From: Bacillota bacterium
GTDB lineage: Bacteria > Bacillota > Clostridia > Christensenellales > CAG-138
Reading direction: 5' to 3'
DNA: 64,000 bases
Assembly (NCBI GenBank): GCA_023459335.1
Contig: JAEWUO010000038.1
Location: 12,351 to 76,350 of the forward strand
Part shown: piece by piece, positions 24,061 through 33,329 of the stretch
Position numbering within the stretch: position 1 is the stretch's first letter
Layout: each line of letters begins with the position of its first letter
Made by a program: the position numbers and the translations under genes
The notes under the pieces: generated by a model
Told to the model about the DNA's origin: nothing
Databases searched by the model: none
Seen by the model: the letters and a program-made list of their open reading frames with translations, nothing else

Positions 24061-24927
24061 TTACCGCGCGCGTTTCAGCGCGACAGGCAGCAGCCGGTTC
24101 GTCTCCGCGACGTAGAGGGCAAACCCATCCTTATACCCGGCAAGACGTGTCTCCGCCATGGGGATGCTGATGAATAGGAACATCAGCGTATTGACGAGCG
24201 CGCCGATGCCCAGCGGCCAGAGCCGCGGCAGTACGGAGAGCATGACCAAATATACGCCCCACCACATTAGTATCTCGCCGAGATAATTCGGATGCCGCGC
24301 ATGGCGCCAGACCCCGTTGCGGATGATCTGCCCGCGGTTTGCCGCGCGTTTCTGAAAACGGTGCAGCTGGAGATCCGCGACAAGCTGCAGCGTCGCGGCG
24401 GATACGCTCAGCGCGAAACCGAGCAGCGTAAAGAAATTGACTCCGCCCGCCTGAATATAGTGTAACGCGGGCAGCAGGCACAGATAGACCACCAGCGTTG
24501 GAAACAGCATGATACCGAACAGGCTTACGAGCGGGTATAAAACGCCGCTTTTTTCGCGCAGCATGGTATACCGCCAGTCCGGATGATCGTATCCGCGGAA
24601 CGTATACGCCCAGTTTGCGGTCAGCCGCACGCCCCAGTAACAAACGCAAACAAGCAGCGCGCCCGTTCCTGCGTTCCATACGCCGAACTCCGCGATCGCA
24701 AGCGGCAGGATCGCAATCGGCGCGACCGACCAGTAGGGATCGTATACCGAGGCGTTCTCCAGCGGCAGGCTGACGAGATAAATAAGCAGTGTCGCGGCGA
24801 TGTCTGCCGCGAACACGCGAAACAGCGCGCTGCCGCGCACATGGCGGAATACATATAACCCCGCCGCGAGCGTTAACGCGTATACCGCCAGCGTAAAGAG
24901 AAAACTCAACCCCCGGCTTCGTTTCAC
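24061..24927 (-). CDS. DUF1295 steroid-reductase-fold membrane protein, GTG start
   Basis: 288 residues from GTG 24927, chosen for the GGGGGG just upstream; a TTG 27 bases earlier lacks a site. About seven helices. The C-terminal signature RNGVWRHARHPNYLGEILMWWGVYL is typical of DUF1295/steroid 5-alpha-reductase C-terminal proteins (NADPH-binding end). The middle YDPYWSVAPI and NWAYTFRGYDHPDWRY are also family-typical. Substrate unknown. The gene begins 28 bases after folD. Confidence 0.88.
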   Translation of the reverse strand: MKRSRGLSFLFTLAVYALTLAAGLYVFRHVRGSALFRVFAADIAATLLIYLVSLPLENASVYDPYWSVAPIAILPLAIAEFGVWNAGTGALLVCVCYWGVRLTANWAYTFRGYDHPDWRYTMLREKSGVLYPLVSLFGIMLFPTLVVYLCLLPALHYIQAGGVNFFTLLGFALSVSAATLQLVADLQLHRFQKRAANRGQIIRNGVWRHARHPNYLGEILMWWGVYLVMLSVLPRLWPLGIGALVNTLMFLFISIPMAETRLAGYKDGFALYVAETNRLLPVALKRAR

Positions 24928-24954
24928 CGGAATCCCCCCAAGCACTGTTATCAA

Positions 24955-25812
24955 TCAAGCGCGAACCAGAGCGCGATTGGCCGCCTCTACGACGTGCGCC
25001 ATCAGCACGGAGGTCGTGACCGTTCCCACCCCGCCGGGCACGGGCGTCACCGCTTCCACGACCGGCTCGATCGCGGCAAAGTCCGCGTCGCCGACCATCT
25101 TCCCCTCCGGCGTGAAGTTGATGCCTACGTCCAGCACGGTCTGCCCGGCGGAGACGTACTCCGCGCCGACCACGCACGCGCGGCCCGCCGCGACGATCAG
25201 GATATCCGCCCGTTTTGTCACGGAAGGCATATCCGCCGTCTTCGTATGGCAGACGGTCACCGTCGCGTTCTTCTTTAAAAGCATCATGGCGACTGGTTTG
25301 CCTACTACGAGGCTGCGCCCGACGACCACTGCGTTTTTACCCTGCGTTTCGATTCCGTAATAATCGAGAATTTCCATGCAGGCCTGCGCCGTACAGGGCG
25401 GAAAACCGCGTTTTGTCCCCGCGAACACGCCCGCAAGCGAGCCGTCCGTGATGCCGTCCACATCCTTCTCCGGCGCGAGCAGCGCGCGCACGCGCTCGTC
25501 GTCAATCGACTTCGGCAGCGGGCGGAAGATCAGGCATCCGTGGATGGAATCGTCCTCGTTGATCCGCCGGATCGCGCCAACCAGTTCGTCTGGAGAGACC
25601 GCCTCCGGCAGCAGCACCTGCCTGACCGCGACGCCGACCGTCTCCGCGCGCTTGATTAGGCCGCGCTCGTAAGCCACGTCGTCCGCGCGCTCGCCCACGC
25701 GCACCAGCGCGAGCGTTGGTATTACGCCCGCCGCATTCAGCGCGGCAGCGTCCGCCATAATCCGTTCGTTGAGCGAGGAGACGACCTCCGCGCCTTTTAA
25801 GAGTTTCGCCAT
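24955..25812 (-). CDS. folD: Methylene-THF dehydrogenase/methenyl-THF cyclohydrolase
   Basis: 285 residues, full length. Converts 5,10-methylene-THF to 10-formyl-THF in two steps. Substrate-site YERGLIKRAETVGV carries the catalytic Lys in the family position. GCLIFRPLPKSID, VVVGRSLVVGKPVAMMLL (dinucleotide site) and the C-terminal PVPGGVGTVTTSVLM are intact. It lies 27 bases after the formate-THF ligase gene, so the two form the C1 branch unit used in folate metabolism or acetogenesis. Confidence 0.96.
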   Translation of the reverse strand: MAKLLKGAEVVSSLNERIMADAAALNAAGVIPTLALVRVGERADDVAYERGLIKRAETVGVAVRQVLLPEAVSPDELVGAIRRINEDDSIHGCLIFRPLPKSIDDERVRALLAPEKDVDGITDGSLAGVFAGTKRGFPPCTAQACMEILDYYGIETQGKNAVVVGRSLVVGKPVAMMLLKKNATVTVCHTKTADMPSVTKRADILIVAAGRACVVGAEYVSAGQTVLDVGINFTPEGKMVGDADFAAIEPVVEAVTPVPGGVGTVTTSVLMAHVVEAANRALVRA

Positions 25813-25839
25813 ATCGGTTCGCTCCTGTCTGGCTGAAAT

Positions 25840-27516
25840 TTAGAACAGCCCGATGATCCTGCCGGTTTCGTCTACGTCGATGCGTTCCGCGGCGGGCGAC
25901 TTCGGCAAGCCCGGCATGGTCATGATGTCCCCCGTGAGCGCGACGATGAAGCCCGCGCCTGCGCTGACTTTAAGCGAGCGGACGCTGAGCGTAAACCCTC
26001 TCGGCGCGCCGAGAAGGGCCGCGTTGTCGGAGAACGAATACTGCGTTTTCGCCATACATACGGGCAGGCTGCCAAAGCCGAGATCCGTCAGTTTCTGCGC
26101 GTCCTTCTTCGCCTGCGGTGTGAAAATCACGCCGTCTCCGCGGTAAATATTTTTTACGATCGATTCGATCTTCTGCTCGATGCTCATGTCCAGCGGGTAG
26201 CTCTGCGTAAAACCGTTCGGTTCCTCCGCCGCGCGGCAGACCGCCTCGGCAAGCACTTTGCCGCCCGCGCCGCCCTTCGCCCAGACTTCCGAGAGCGCGA
26301 CGGGCACGCCAAGCGCGCGGCACTGTTCCTCTACAAACGCGAGTTCCGCGGGCGTGTCGGTCGGGAAGGCGTTGATCGCTACCACACAGGGTATATGAAA
26401 TACGCTTTGCAGGTTTTCCACATGCTGAAGGAGGTTTGGCATCCCTTTCCCCAGCGTGTCGAGGTTTTCCTGTGCCAGCGTTTCCTTCGCCGCGCCGCCG
26501 TGATGCTTGAGCGCGCGCACGGTTGCGACCACGACCGCCGCCGCGGGTTTGAGGCCGGCCATGCGGCACTTGATATCGAAGAATTTCTCCGCGCCGAGGT
26601 CCGCGCCGAATCCCGCCTCGGTCACCGCGTACTCGCCGAGCTTGAGCGCGAGGCGCGTGGCGGTCACGGAGTTGCAGCCGTGCGCGATGTTCGCAAACGG
26701 GCCGCCGTGCACGAACGCGGGCGTATGCTCCAGCGTCTGGACGAGGTTTGGTTTCAGCGCGTCTTTTAAGAGCGCAGCCATCGCGCCCGCCGCCTTGAGG
26801 TCGCCCGCGGTCACGGGCTTCTCGTCGTAGGTGTAACCCACGACAATGCGGCTCAAGCGCGCCTTGAGGTCGGGGATGTCCGAAGCCAGGCAGAGCACCG
26901 CCATGACCTCGCTCGCGACCGTGATGTCGTAGCCGTCCTCGCGCGGCGTGCCGTTGACGCGACCGCCCAGGCCGTCCACCACGTTCCTCAGCTGACGGTC
27001 GTTCATGTCCACGCACCGCCGCCAGGTGATACGGCGCGGGTCGATGTTGAGCGCGTTGCCCTGATAGATATGGTTGTCCAGCATCGCCGCGAGCAGATTG
27101 TTCGCCGCGCCGATGGCGTGAAAGTCCCCGGTAAAGTGCAGGTTGATGTCCTCCATCGGCACCACCTGGGCCTTTCCGCCGCCCGCGGCTCCCCCCTTGA
27201 CGCCGAACACAGGACCCAGCGAAGGCTCCCGCAGGGCGACGATCGCGCGCTTGCCGATGCGGTTCAGCGCGTCCGCGAGGCCGACCGTGGTGGTGGTCTT
27301 GCCCTCGCCGGCGGGGGTTGGGGAGATGGCGGTGACGAGGATCAGCTTTCCGTCCGGTTTGCCGCTCAGGTCCCGGAGCAGGTTGTAGTCGATCTTCGCC
27401 TTATATCTGCCGTATTGCTCGACGTACCGCTCGTCGATGTTCAGCGCGGATGCGATCTGCGCGATGGGGCGCAGTTCCGTGCTCTGCGCGATTTCGATGT
27501 CGGAAGGTTGGGTCAT
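25840..27516 (-). CDS. fhs: Formate-tetrahydrofolate ligase
   Basis: 558 residues, full length. ATP-dependent formylation of THF. The nucleotide loop TPAGEGKTTTTVGL (about 67-80) and the family segments REPSLGPVFGVKGGAAGGG, VVATVRALKHHGG and GFIVALTGDIMTMPGLP are all present. First gene of the fhs-folD unit. The other Wood-Ljungdahl genes are not in this window, so acetogenesis cannot be inferred from these two alone. Confidence 0.97.
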   Translation of the reverse strand: MTQPSDIEIAQSTELRPIAQIASALNIDERYVEQYGRYKAKIDYNLLRDLSGKPDGKLILVTAISPTPAGEGKTTTTVGLADALNRIGKRAIVALREPSLGPVFGVKGGAAGGGKAQVVPMEDINLHFTGDFHAIGAANNLLAAMLDNHIYQGNALNIDPRRITWRRCVDMNDRQLRNVVDGLGGRVNGTPREDGYDITVASEVMAVLCLASDIPDLKARLSRIVVGYTYDEKPVTAGDLKAAGAMAALLKDALKPNLVQTLEHTPAFVHGGPFANIAHGCNSVTATRLALKLGEYAVTEAGFGADLGAEKFFDIKCRMAGLKPAAAVVVATVRALKHHGGAAKETLAQENLDTLGKGMPNLLQHVENLQSVFHIPCVVAINAFPTDTPAELAFVEEQCRALGVPVALSEVWAKGGAGGKVLAEAVCRAAEEPNGFTQSYPLDMSIEQKIESIVKNIYRGDGVIFTPQAKKDAQKLTDLGFGSLPVCMAKTQYSFSDNAALLGAPRGFTLSVRSLKVSAGAGFIVALTGDIMTMPGLPKSPAAERIDVDETGRIIGLF

Positions 27517-27623
27517 CCGGTTTCTCCTTTGATTTCGGGTTATCCGCCCGGTATGGGTTCGTATTTTAACGGTTACTATTGTATTATTATCCGCGCCCGC
27601 GCGTCAACGCTTTCCCGCCGCAT

Positions 27624-27647
27624 TAAAAAAAGCGCCCTGTCGGGCGC
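27624..27647 (-). terminator. Intrinsic terminator after the GIY-YIG gene
   Basis: GCGCCC (27632-27637) and GGGCGC (27642-27647) around a four-base loop, with a seven-base T-run on the minus strand. It separates the GIY-YIG gene from fhs. Confidence 0.8.
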
Positions 27648-27663
27648 GGCGTGCGGATCAGGC

Positions 27664-28008
27664 TCAATACAAGTTCGCGGAGTCGTATTTTTCCAGCCAC
27701 ATGGAGAGGAGCACTTCCAGATCGTCCGTGAACTCGCGGTCGGTCTGCGTCTCCTTGCGCTCCAGCGTTTCCAGTACGGTAAACGCAAACCCGGCGCTGC
27801 CGTAAACCTGCGCGTCCTTCATGAGCTTCGGGTGGAAGCAGCCGCCGGTCATCTCGTTGAACTCGTAGCGCTTCGTTATGCCATCGATATCCGCGCTCGC
27901 GAGCACGAGGGATTTGCCCGTTGCCTTGTTGACGACGGCGTAGACGCCGCCCGTCTGCGTGCGCCGCTTGTAGGCGGCGATGAGGTCTTTCTTGCTCTGG
28001 GGGTTCAT
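27664..28008 (-). CDS. GIY-YIG-related small protein
   Basis: 114 residues from ATG 28008 (AAGGAAG upstream); longer frames lack support. GVYAVVNKATGKSLV, then about 60 residues with an RYEF segment and FTVLETLERKET, resemble small GIY-YIG nuclease family proteins, where GVY and a later Glu are catalytic. The second half-motif YIG is replaced by LAS, so nuclease activity is uncertain. Single-gene unit. It is the last gene of ordinary composition before the AT-rich insertion at 28.1 kb. Confidence 0.6.
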   Translation of the reverse strand: MNPQSKKDLIAAYKRRTQTGGVYAVVNKATGKSLVLASADIDGITKRYEFNEMTGGCFHPKLMKDAQVYGSAGFAFTVLETLERKETQTDREFTDDLEVLLSMWLEKYDSANLY

Positions 28009-28199
28009 AGTTGGTTCTTCCTTTGGCGGCGCGGGGATTTGGGGGCGTGCGCCGTCAGGGGTATTATACATCCGATTGGGTGGGGGTGGGGTCTACGGTG
28101 CGTGGAGTTGGGGGGTAAAACAGTCAAAATAGGTTCTTTACGCAATTTACTCTATATGATACTCTGTGCTCAAATAGACTTTCAGGAGTGTAAGGTTCT

Positions 28200-30461
28200 A
28201 TGTATCAGATAAGAAAGCTGTCCGAAATAAAAAATTACCGAGCGTATGAGAATTTTGTTTGGGATGAATCCGTTAAACTTTTTGATAAGTACAATATTAT
28301 CTTTGGATGGAATGCGTCGGGTAAGAGTTCAATTGCTGATCTACTACTCCAACTTTCCGATAATACTCAGTTCGAAGAAGACACACAGTTCAAAATTCTA
28401 TTTCAAAATGAGTTATCTGAGCGTTTAGATATTAAGAGAGATAGAACGTACTCAGATAAGTACACCCTTCGCGTGTTTGATCAAAATTTCATTGAACGAA
28501 ATATCGAGAAAACCGATCCATTAAAGCATATTTTTTCCATTGGTGAAAACCAAATATCAATTTCAAAAGAGCTAAAAGCATCGCAAACAAGAATAGAAAG
28601 CTGCGAATCTGCTGTCGACAAGGCCAAAGAGGTTTATAGCAACGCAACGAAGAAGCAGGAGCAGCACTTAATTAAGCACGCTTCATCTCTTAAGAACGAG
28701 CTTGATTTACCAAATTCATACAATAAAAACAACTACCTGTCTGATTTTCAAAAGTGTAATAATCCTATGTGTCTCGATCCGTCAAGCTATGCCAACTTAG
28801 TTGCGACAATCAAATGTACTAGCTTACCTGAATTACCAAGATACGAGCAGCATCAAGTGAATCCTTCTATCAGAACTTACATTTATGATCTGCTTGCCAA
28901 TAAACCGATAATAACAGCCATAGAACTTTTACGTGAGCACGCAGATGTTGCAAAATGGGCTGCAGAGGGCTTGATGCTGCATAAGGCGCATAATTCAAAA
29001 AAATGCATGTTCTGTGACAACGAAATAACAGAAGAACGTCTGAAAATTTTAGAAGCTCATTTCAATAAAGAATTTCAAGACTTATCGGAAAAGATAGCTA
29101 AAACCGTAGAGCGGTTGGCTAAACATCGAGAATCGTATAATACGCTGCATCTAACTTATTTGAAGTCACATCAATTCTATCCCGAACTACAGGGTCAATT
29201 TATTAGTATCCAAAGCGAATTATCCGATAGCTGTCAAACTTGCATTTCATTAATAGATCAAATCGAAAGTTTATTGAAAAACAAACAGTCTAACATGACT
29301 AGTATTGAAACAGCATCACAGTTTGAAGCACTTGAAAAGCTAAGCATTCTTACAACTGATATCACTGAAAATATAAACTCCCTTATTGATAGAAACAACG
29401 AAATAACAAAGCATTATAGCGAAGTTATTCAAACAGCTCAATCTAAAGCGAAATCACATTGGTTTTCAAAAAACGAAGATGAACTGAAAAATCTGATTCG
29501 TGACACAGATGATGCTTTATTGAAATTTAATAGAGCAAAACAATTACTTGAAGAGGCCAAGCAGCAAAAACAAGAATTGTTTATTTCTTCATGTAATTCT
29601 TCTATTCCAGCTATAGTCATGAATGAAGAATTGGCACGTTTTCTTGGTCGAGATGAAATCCAATTTCTTGAACAGGAGAATGGCTATGAACTATCACGAA
29701 ATGGAAAGCTTGCCCATAATTTAAGCAAAGGGGAAAAAAACGCGATTGCCTTAGTCTACTTTTTAAATTCACTTGAGGATATGAATATTGAAAAAAATGA
29801 AACAATAGTAGTCCTTGATGATCCGATATCAAGTTTTGATAGCAATTATTACTACTATGCGCTCTCTTATATTCGAGACTCTCTGAACAATGTTGGTCAG
29901 TTATTTATTTTAACGCACAAATTCTCGTTCTATAAGGATCTTTGTAAGGTTTTTAAGGACGAGAAGTCCCGGCACTTCTTACTTGAACGAGATCGAGTTG
30001 GAGTACATTTAAAAAACGAATCCCGTTTCATGCGTAATTACTATGATGAGTACTTATATTTATTTAATAAAGTTGTCTCATTTGCTATTAATCCTAACCC
30101 GAATTATGATGATTCATTAACGATAGCAAATCTTGCAAGAAAGGTACTGGAAAGTTACCTTGCCTTCAAGGTACCAACCCAAGATGAAATAATTGATAAA
30201 GTTCGCTCGCTTTCAAACGAACTGTCCACTCCTACTCGTGCAATGTGTAGACTACTTAACTCAAAATCGCATTTGCAGATCATTCCTGATCAAGATAGAG
30301 GGGATGATATTGAAGTCATTCATACGATGCAGTTCATTATTAGAGATATGCTTAACTTCATGTTTGAGAATGACAAGCACCATTTTAAAACACTCCTAAG
30401 TAATTGCGATGATATTCCAGAGGGTCTTCTTGATGATGAGAAACTTGCCTTCCCTACTTAG
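28200..30461 (+). CDS. RloC/PrrC-like ATPase with zinc hook and putative anticodon-nuclease end
   Basis: 753 residues. An ABC-type ATPase head of the AAA_13/RloC kind: Walker A GWNASGKSS (36-44), signature LSKGEKNA (509-516), Walker B VVLDD (537-541), D-loop near 544-548. A long helical insert contains a single CMFC (C269, C272), matching the zinc hook that RloC carries in its coiled coil. The C-terminal region has R647-x3-E651 and then a motif ending NSKSH (H691), the same order of Arg, Glu and His as the PrrC anticodon-nuclease triad. In RloC the protein cuts tRNA after DNA damage or phage attack. The gene is strikingly AT-rich in a GC-rich setting, with a different codon choice, so recent transfer is likely. 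AGGAG lies 12 bases before the ATG. No restriction-modification gene is adjacent. It ends overlapping the neighbouring hydrolase stop by 8 bases. Confidence 0.8.
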   Translation: MYQIRKLSEIKNYRAYENFVWDESVKLFDKYNIIFGWNASGKSSIADLLLQLSDNTQFEEDTQFKILFQNELSERLDIKRDRTYSDKYTLRVFDQNFIERNIEKTDPLKHIFSIGENQISISKELKASQTRIESCESAVDKAKEVYSNATKKQEQHLIKHASSLKNELDLPNSYNKNNYLSDFQKCNNPMCLDPSSYANLVATIKCTSLPELPRYEQHQVNPSIRTYIYDLLANKPIITAIELLREHADVAKWAAEGLMLHKAHNSKKCMFCDNEITEERLKILEAHFNKEFQDLSEKIAKTVERLAKHRESYNTLHLTYLKSHQFYPELQGQFISIQSELSDSCQTCISLIDQIESLLKNKQSNMTSIETASQFEALEKLSILTTDITENINSLIDRNNEITKHYSEVIQTAQSKAKSHWFSKNEDELKNLIRDTDDALLKFNRAKQLLEEAKQQKQELFISSCNSSIPAIVMNEELARFLGRDEIQFLEQENGYELSRNGKLAHNLSKGEKNAIALVYFLNSLEDMNIEKNETIVVLDDPISSFDSNYYYYALSYIRDSLNNVGQLFILTHKFSFYKDLCKVFKDEKSRHFLLERDRVGVHLKNESRFMRNYYDEYLYLFNKVVSFAINPNPNYDDSLTIANLARKVLESYLAFKVPTQDEIIDKVRSLSNELSTPTRAMCRLLNSKSHLQIIPDQDRGDDIEVIHTMQFIIRDMLNFMFENDKHHFKTLLSNCDDIPEGLLDDEKLAFPT

Positions 30462-31446
30462 CTTTTTTCCCCCTCTCCCCCAAAAATCCCGCCAGCCGCT
30501 CCATCGCCTCCTGCGCCTCCGGCAGGCTCATCTGCATCTGAAACTCGTGCGTCAGCGGGAACTTATCCGTCACCGGCAGATAGCTCGTCACGCCGATTCC
30601 GTTTTGTTCCAGCGCCGCGATCATCTCCTGCGCCTGCGTGATAAACGGGTCCTGATCCCCGCAGTCGATGAACACGGCGGGATAATCCGGCGTAACCTGC
30701 GCCACGGTGTTCATGAGGTTTGCGTCCTTCGTGCCTTCATAGTCCTTGACCCCCGTCATCATCCAGATGGAATCCGCGATCATCGGGAACCCCGTCGCGC
30801 GGACGGTATCCGTATTGTAATACCCGCAATGCAGCACGACGCCGCGAAGCTGACCCGCGCCGATCGCGGGCGCGTTGCCGATCTCTTCCCGAAACGCCGG
30901 ATTGGTGTAGTAAAGCCCCATCTGCGAGGCGAGGTGCCCGCCCGCGCTGTCCCCGGCGATGAACACGCGGTCCGTGTCGATCCCGTATTCCGCCGCGTGA
31001 TCCACGAGGTACCCGATCGCCTCGTTGACCTGCAGAATCTGCGTGGGGAACCTGCCCTCGGGCGCGAGCATATAGTTGAGGCTGGCGACGACGAAGCCGT
31101 ATGACGCGAGCGTCTGGCAGTAGTCGGCCATCGAGCTCTTGTCCCCGCCGACGTAATAACCGCCGTGGGCGTAGACCACCAGCGGCTGATTTATGTCGCT
31201 CCGCTTCGCGTAAACGTCCATATCGCCTTTGTCAAACCGGCTGCCGTAGGAGACGTCCTCGCCAAGCAGCCGCACGGAGGCGTTCGTCCCGCCACGCGTT
31301 CCGTTCGAACCGAGCGAGCAGACGAACCCGATCATTCGCTCCTGCAAAACGGTGCTGCTCGACCACACGATCGCACCCGCCGCCGCGAGCAGGAGGAGGA
31401 CCGCGAGAAGGAGAAACCACCAGCGCCGATAAAACCGCTTTTTCAT
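30454..31446 (-). CDS. Membrane-anchored alpha/beta hydrolase
   Basis: 330 residues from ATG 31446 (AGGAAAG upstream). One N-terminal helix (about 9-29). Hormone-sensitive-lipase-type motifs: oxyanion HGGYYVGGD and nucleophile Ser in IAGDSAGGHLASQ; a later Asp in IDCGDQDPF and a His near PLTHEFQM complete the triad. Probably an esterase acting outside the membrane. The terminal Lys-rich residues and stop overlap the end of the AT-rich RloC-like gene on the other strand. Confidence 0.88.
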   Translation of the reverse strand: MKKRFYRRWWFLLLAVLLLLAAAGAIVWSSSTVLQERMIGFVCSLGSNGTRGGTNASVRLLGEDVSYGSRFDKGDMDVYAKRSDINQPLVVYAHGGYYVGGDKSSMADYCQTLASYGFVVASLNYMLAPEGRFPTQILQVNEAIGYLVDHAAEYGIDTDRVFIAGDSAGGHLASQMGLYYTNPAFREEIGNAPAIGAGQLRGVVLHCGYYNTDTVRATGFPMIADSIWMMTGVKDYEGTKDANLMNTVAQVTPDYPAVFIDCGDQDPFITQAQEMIAALEQNGIGVTSYLPVTDKFPLTHEFQMQMSLPEAQEAMERLAGFLGERGKKAK

Positions 31447-31548
31447 GCCGTGTTCTTCTTTCCTGATATTACTGTTATTATACCGTTTTCGCTGTGATTT
31501 TGTTGGATTTTTTACCACCGGCGAAGGGGCTGTATTTCAACGCGCCTC

Positions 31549-31602
31549 TTGCCTAGAAACGCGCAATATCGTATAATATTCATACAATTCCGAATGAATA
31601 TT
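31549..31602 (+). promoter_or_regulatory. Promoter and overlapping inverted repeat for the symporter gene
   Basis: TTGCCT (31549-31554), 17 bases, TATAAT (31572-31577). AATATTCAT (31575-31583) and ATGAATATT (31594-31602) form a perfect 9-bp inverted repeat from the -10 box across the transcription start. This is the expected place for a repressor operator; an RNA hairpin is the alternative. Confidence 0.65.
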
Positions 31603-31636
31603 CTTTTTTAAGTTCTGATGAAAAGCAGGTAACAAC

Positions 31637-33184
31637 ATGTTGACAGACCAAATTCAGCACCTGATTGCCATCGTCGCGTACATGGCGGTCGTCATTGTCA
31701 TCGGCGTGGTATTCGCCAAGCGCGCGAACAAGGACACGGAATCGTATTTCCTCGGTGGACGCACGCTCGGTCCGTGGGTTTCCGCTTTCAGCGCGGAAGC
31801 CTCCGATATGTCCGGCTGGCTCCTGATGGGTCTTCCCGGTCTCGCATACTGGAGCGGACTTGCCAGCGCGGGCTGGACGGCGATCGGCCTCGCCGTCGGC
31901 ACCTACCTCAACTGGCTCATCGTTTCCAAGCGGCTGCGCCGCTACAGCGTCGCCGTGGATGCGATCACGATTCCGGACTTTTTCTCCAAGCGTTTCCACG
32001 AGAAAAAGCGTATCCTGCTCACCATCGCTTCCGTTATGATCATCGTCTTTTTCACGCCGTACGCGGGAAGCTGCCTTATGGCCTGCGGCAAGCTGTTCAG
32101 CCAGCTTTTCGCGGTGGACTATAACATGATGGTAATCGTCGCGGCGCTGTTCGTGCTCACCTATACGTTCCTGGGCGGATTTCTTGCGGAAAGCACCTCC
32201 GACTTCATGCAGGCCGTGGTTATGATTGCGGCTCTTGTACTCGTCGTCGTGCTCGGCGTCTCCGCCGCGGGCGGGCTGCCGGCGGTCATTGAAAACGCAA
32301 AGAGCATCCCCGGGTTTTTAAGCTTCGTCACCTCCGCAAACCCGACGGGCGAATCCGCAAACGGTGTCGCGCTCTTTGGCGAGGCGAGCAAGTATACCGG
32401 CCTCGCCGTCGCCTCCGCCATGGCCTGGGGACTTGGGTACTTCGGCATGCCGCAGGTGCTGCTCCGCTTTATGGGCATCCGCTCGGAGCATGAACTGACG
32501 CGTTCGCGCAGGATTGCGACGGTTTGGGTCGTCATCTCGCTCGCGACCGCCGTAGCGATTGGTATCATCGGCCGCGTGCTCTTTTCAGGCGCGTATATGG
32601 TTTATGGTTCCGGCAACACGGAGAACATCTTCATCCTGATGGCGACCAAGATGCTGCCGCCGCTGCTGGCAGGGCTCGTCTGCGCGGGCATCCTGGCCGC
32701 GGCGATCAGTTCTTCGGACTCCTATCTGCTCATCTCCGCCTCCGCCGTCTCCAAAAACGTCTGGCAGGGTTTGATCCGGAAAAACGCAAGCGAGAAAGAA
32801 ACCATGTGGGTTTCCCGCATTGTATTGATACTCATCACCGTTTTCGCCGTCTTTGTCGCAACCGGAAAGAACAAGGTTATCTTCACCATCGTGGACTTCG
32901 CCTGGGCGGGGTTCGGTGCGGCATTCGGCCCGCTGATGCTGTTCTCGCTCTTCTGGAAACGCATCACCTATGCCGGCGCCATCGCGGGTATGGTCGCGGG
33001 CGGAGCGATGGTGTTCGTATGGAACTTCTTTATCAGCAAATTGGGCGGCGTTTGGGGAATCTATGAGCTTCTGCCCGCGTTTCTCTTCTCCTGCGTTGCG
33101 ATCGTCGCCGTTTCACTGCTGACAAAAAGGCCGGAAGAAGCGGTCCTGCGGGAATTCGACTTGGTCAGCAAGAAAACCGCTTAA
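31637..33184 (+). CDS. putP: Sodium/solute symporter, PutP (proline) type
   Basis: 515 residues with about 13 helices. The first helices contain SYFLGGRTLGPWVSAFSAEASDMSGWLLMGLPG, close to PutP, including the residues that bind Na+ and substrate. SSDSYLLISASAVSKNV further on is also family-typical. It probably takes up L-proline with Na+, but other amino acids are possible. Preceded by a good promoter with an overlapping inverted repeat; AGCAGG stands before the ATG. Confidence 0.93.
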   Translation: MLTDQIQHLIAIVAYMAVVIVIGVVFAKRANKDTESYFLGGRTLGPWVSAFSAEASDMSGWLLMGLPGLAYWSGLASAGWTAIGLAVGTYLNWLIVSKRLRRYSVAVDAITIPDFFSKRFHEKKRILLTIASVMIIVFFTPYAGSCLMACGKLFSQLFAVDYNMMVIVAALFVLTYTFLGGFLAESTSDFMQAVVMIAALVLVVVLGVSAAGGLPAVIENAKSIPGFLSFVTSANPTGESANGVALFGEASKYTGLAVASAMAWGLGYFGMPQVLLRFMGIRSEHELTRSRRIATVWVVISLATAVAIGIIGRVLFSGAYMVYGSGNTENIFILMATKMLPPLLAGLVCAGILAAAISSSDSYLLISASAVSKNVWQGLIRKNASEKETMWVSRIVLILITVFAVFVATGKNKVIFTIVDFAWAGFGAAFGPLMLFSLFWKRITYAGAIAGMVAGGAMVFVWNFFISKLGGVWGIYELLPAFLFSCVAIVAVSLLTKRPEEAVLREFDLVSKKTA

Positions 33185-33273
33185 ATGAAATATCGTCTCC
33201 GCTCAGGGCGCCGCTTTATCATGAGCGGCGCTTTGCTCTATCGGAGGGATCGACGTGTTTTCGGGCGGAGAGA

Positions 33274-33302
33274 TTGCGCGTTTCTCCGATTTTGGGTATA
33301 CT
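33274..33302 (+). promoter_or_regulatory. Promoter of mraY
   Basis: TTGCGC (33274-33279), 17 bases, TATACT (33297-33302). It lies after a GTG candidate start at 33255, which argues that translation of this mRNA begins at ATG 33330. Confidence 0.55.
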
Positions 33303-33329
33303 GATGCTATTCTGGGTGGGAGAAAACGC

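Noticed and set aside
27070..28212. Plus-strand open frame of 380 codons
   Set aside because: Runs antisense through fhs and the GIY-YIG gene and crosses a terminator; low-complexity Arg/Val-rich translation.
33255..33329. GTG start at 33255 for mraY
   Set aside because: It has a good GGAGGG site, but a promoter (33274-33302) lies inside this extension and the extra residues do not look like an MraY N-terminus. It remains possible on a read-through transcript.
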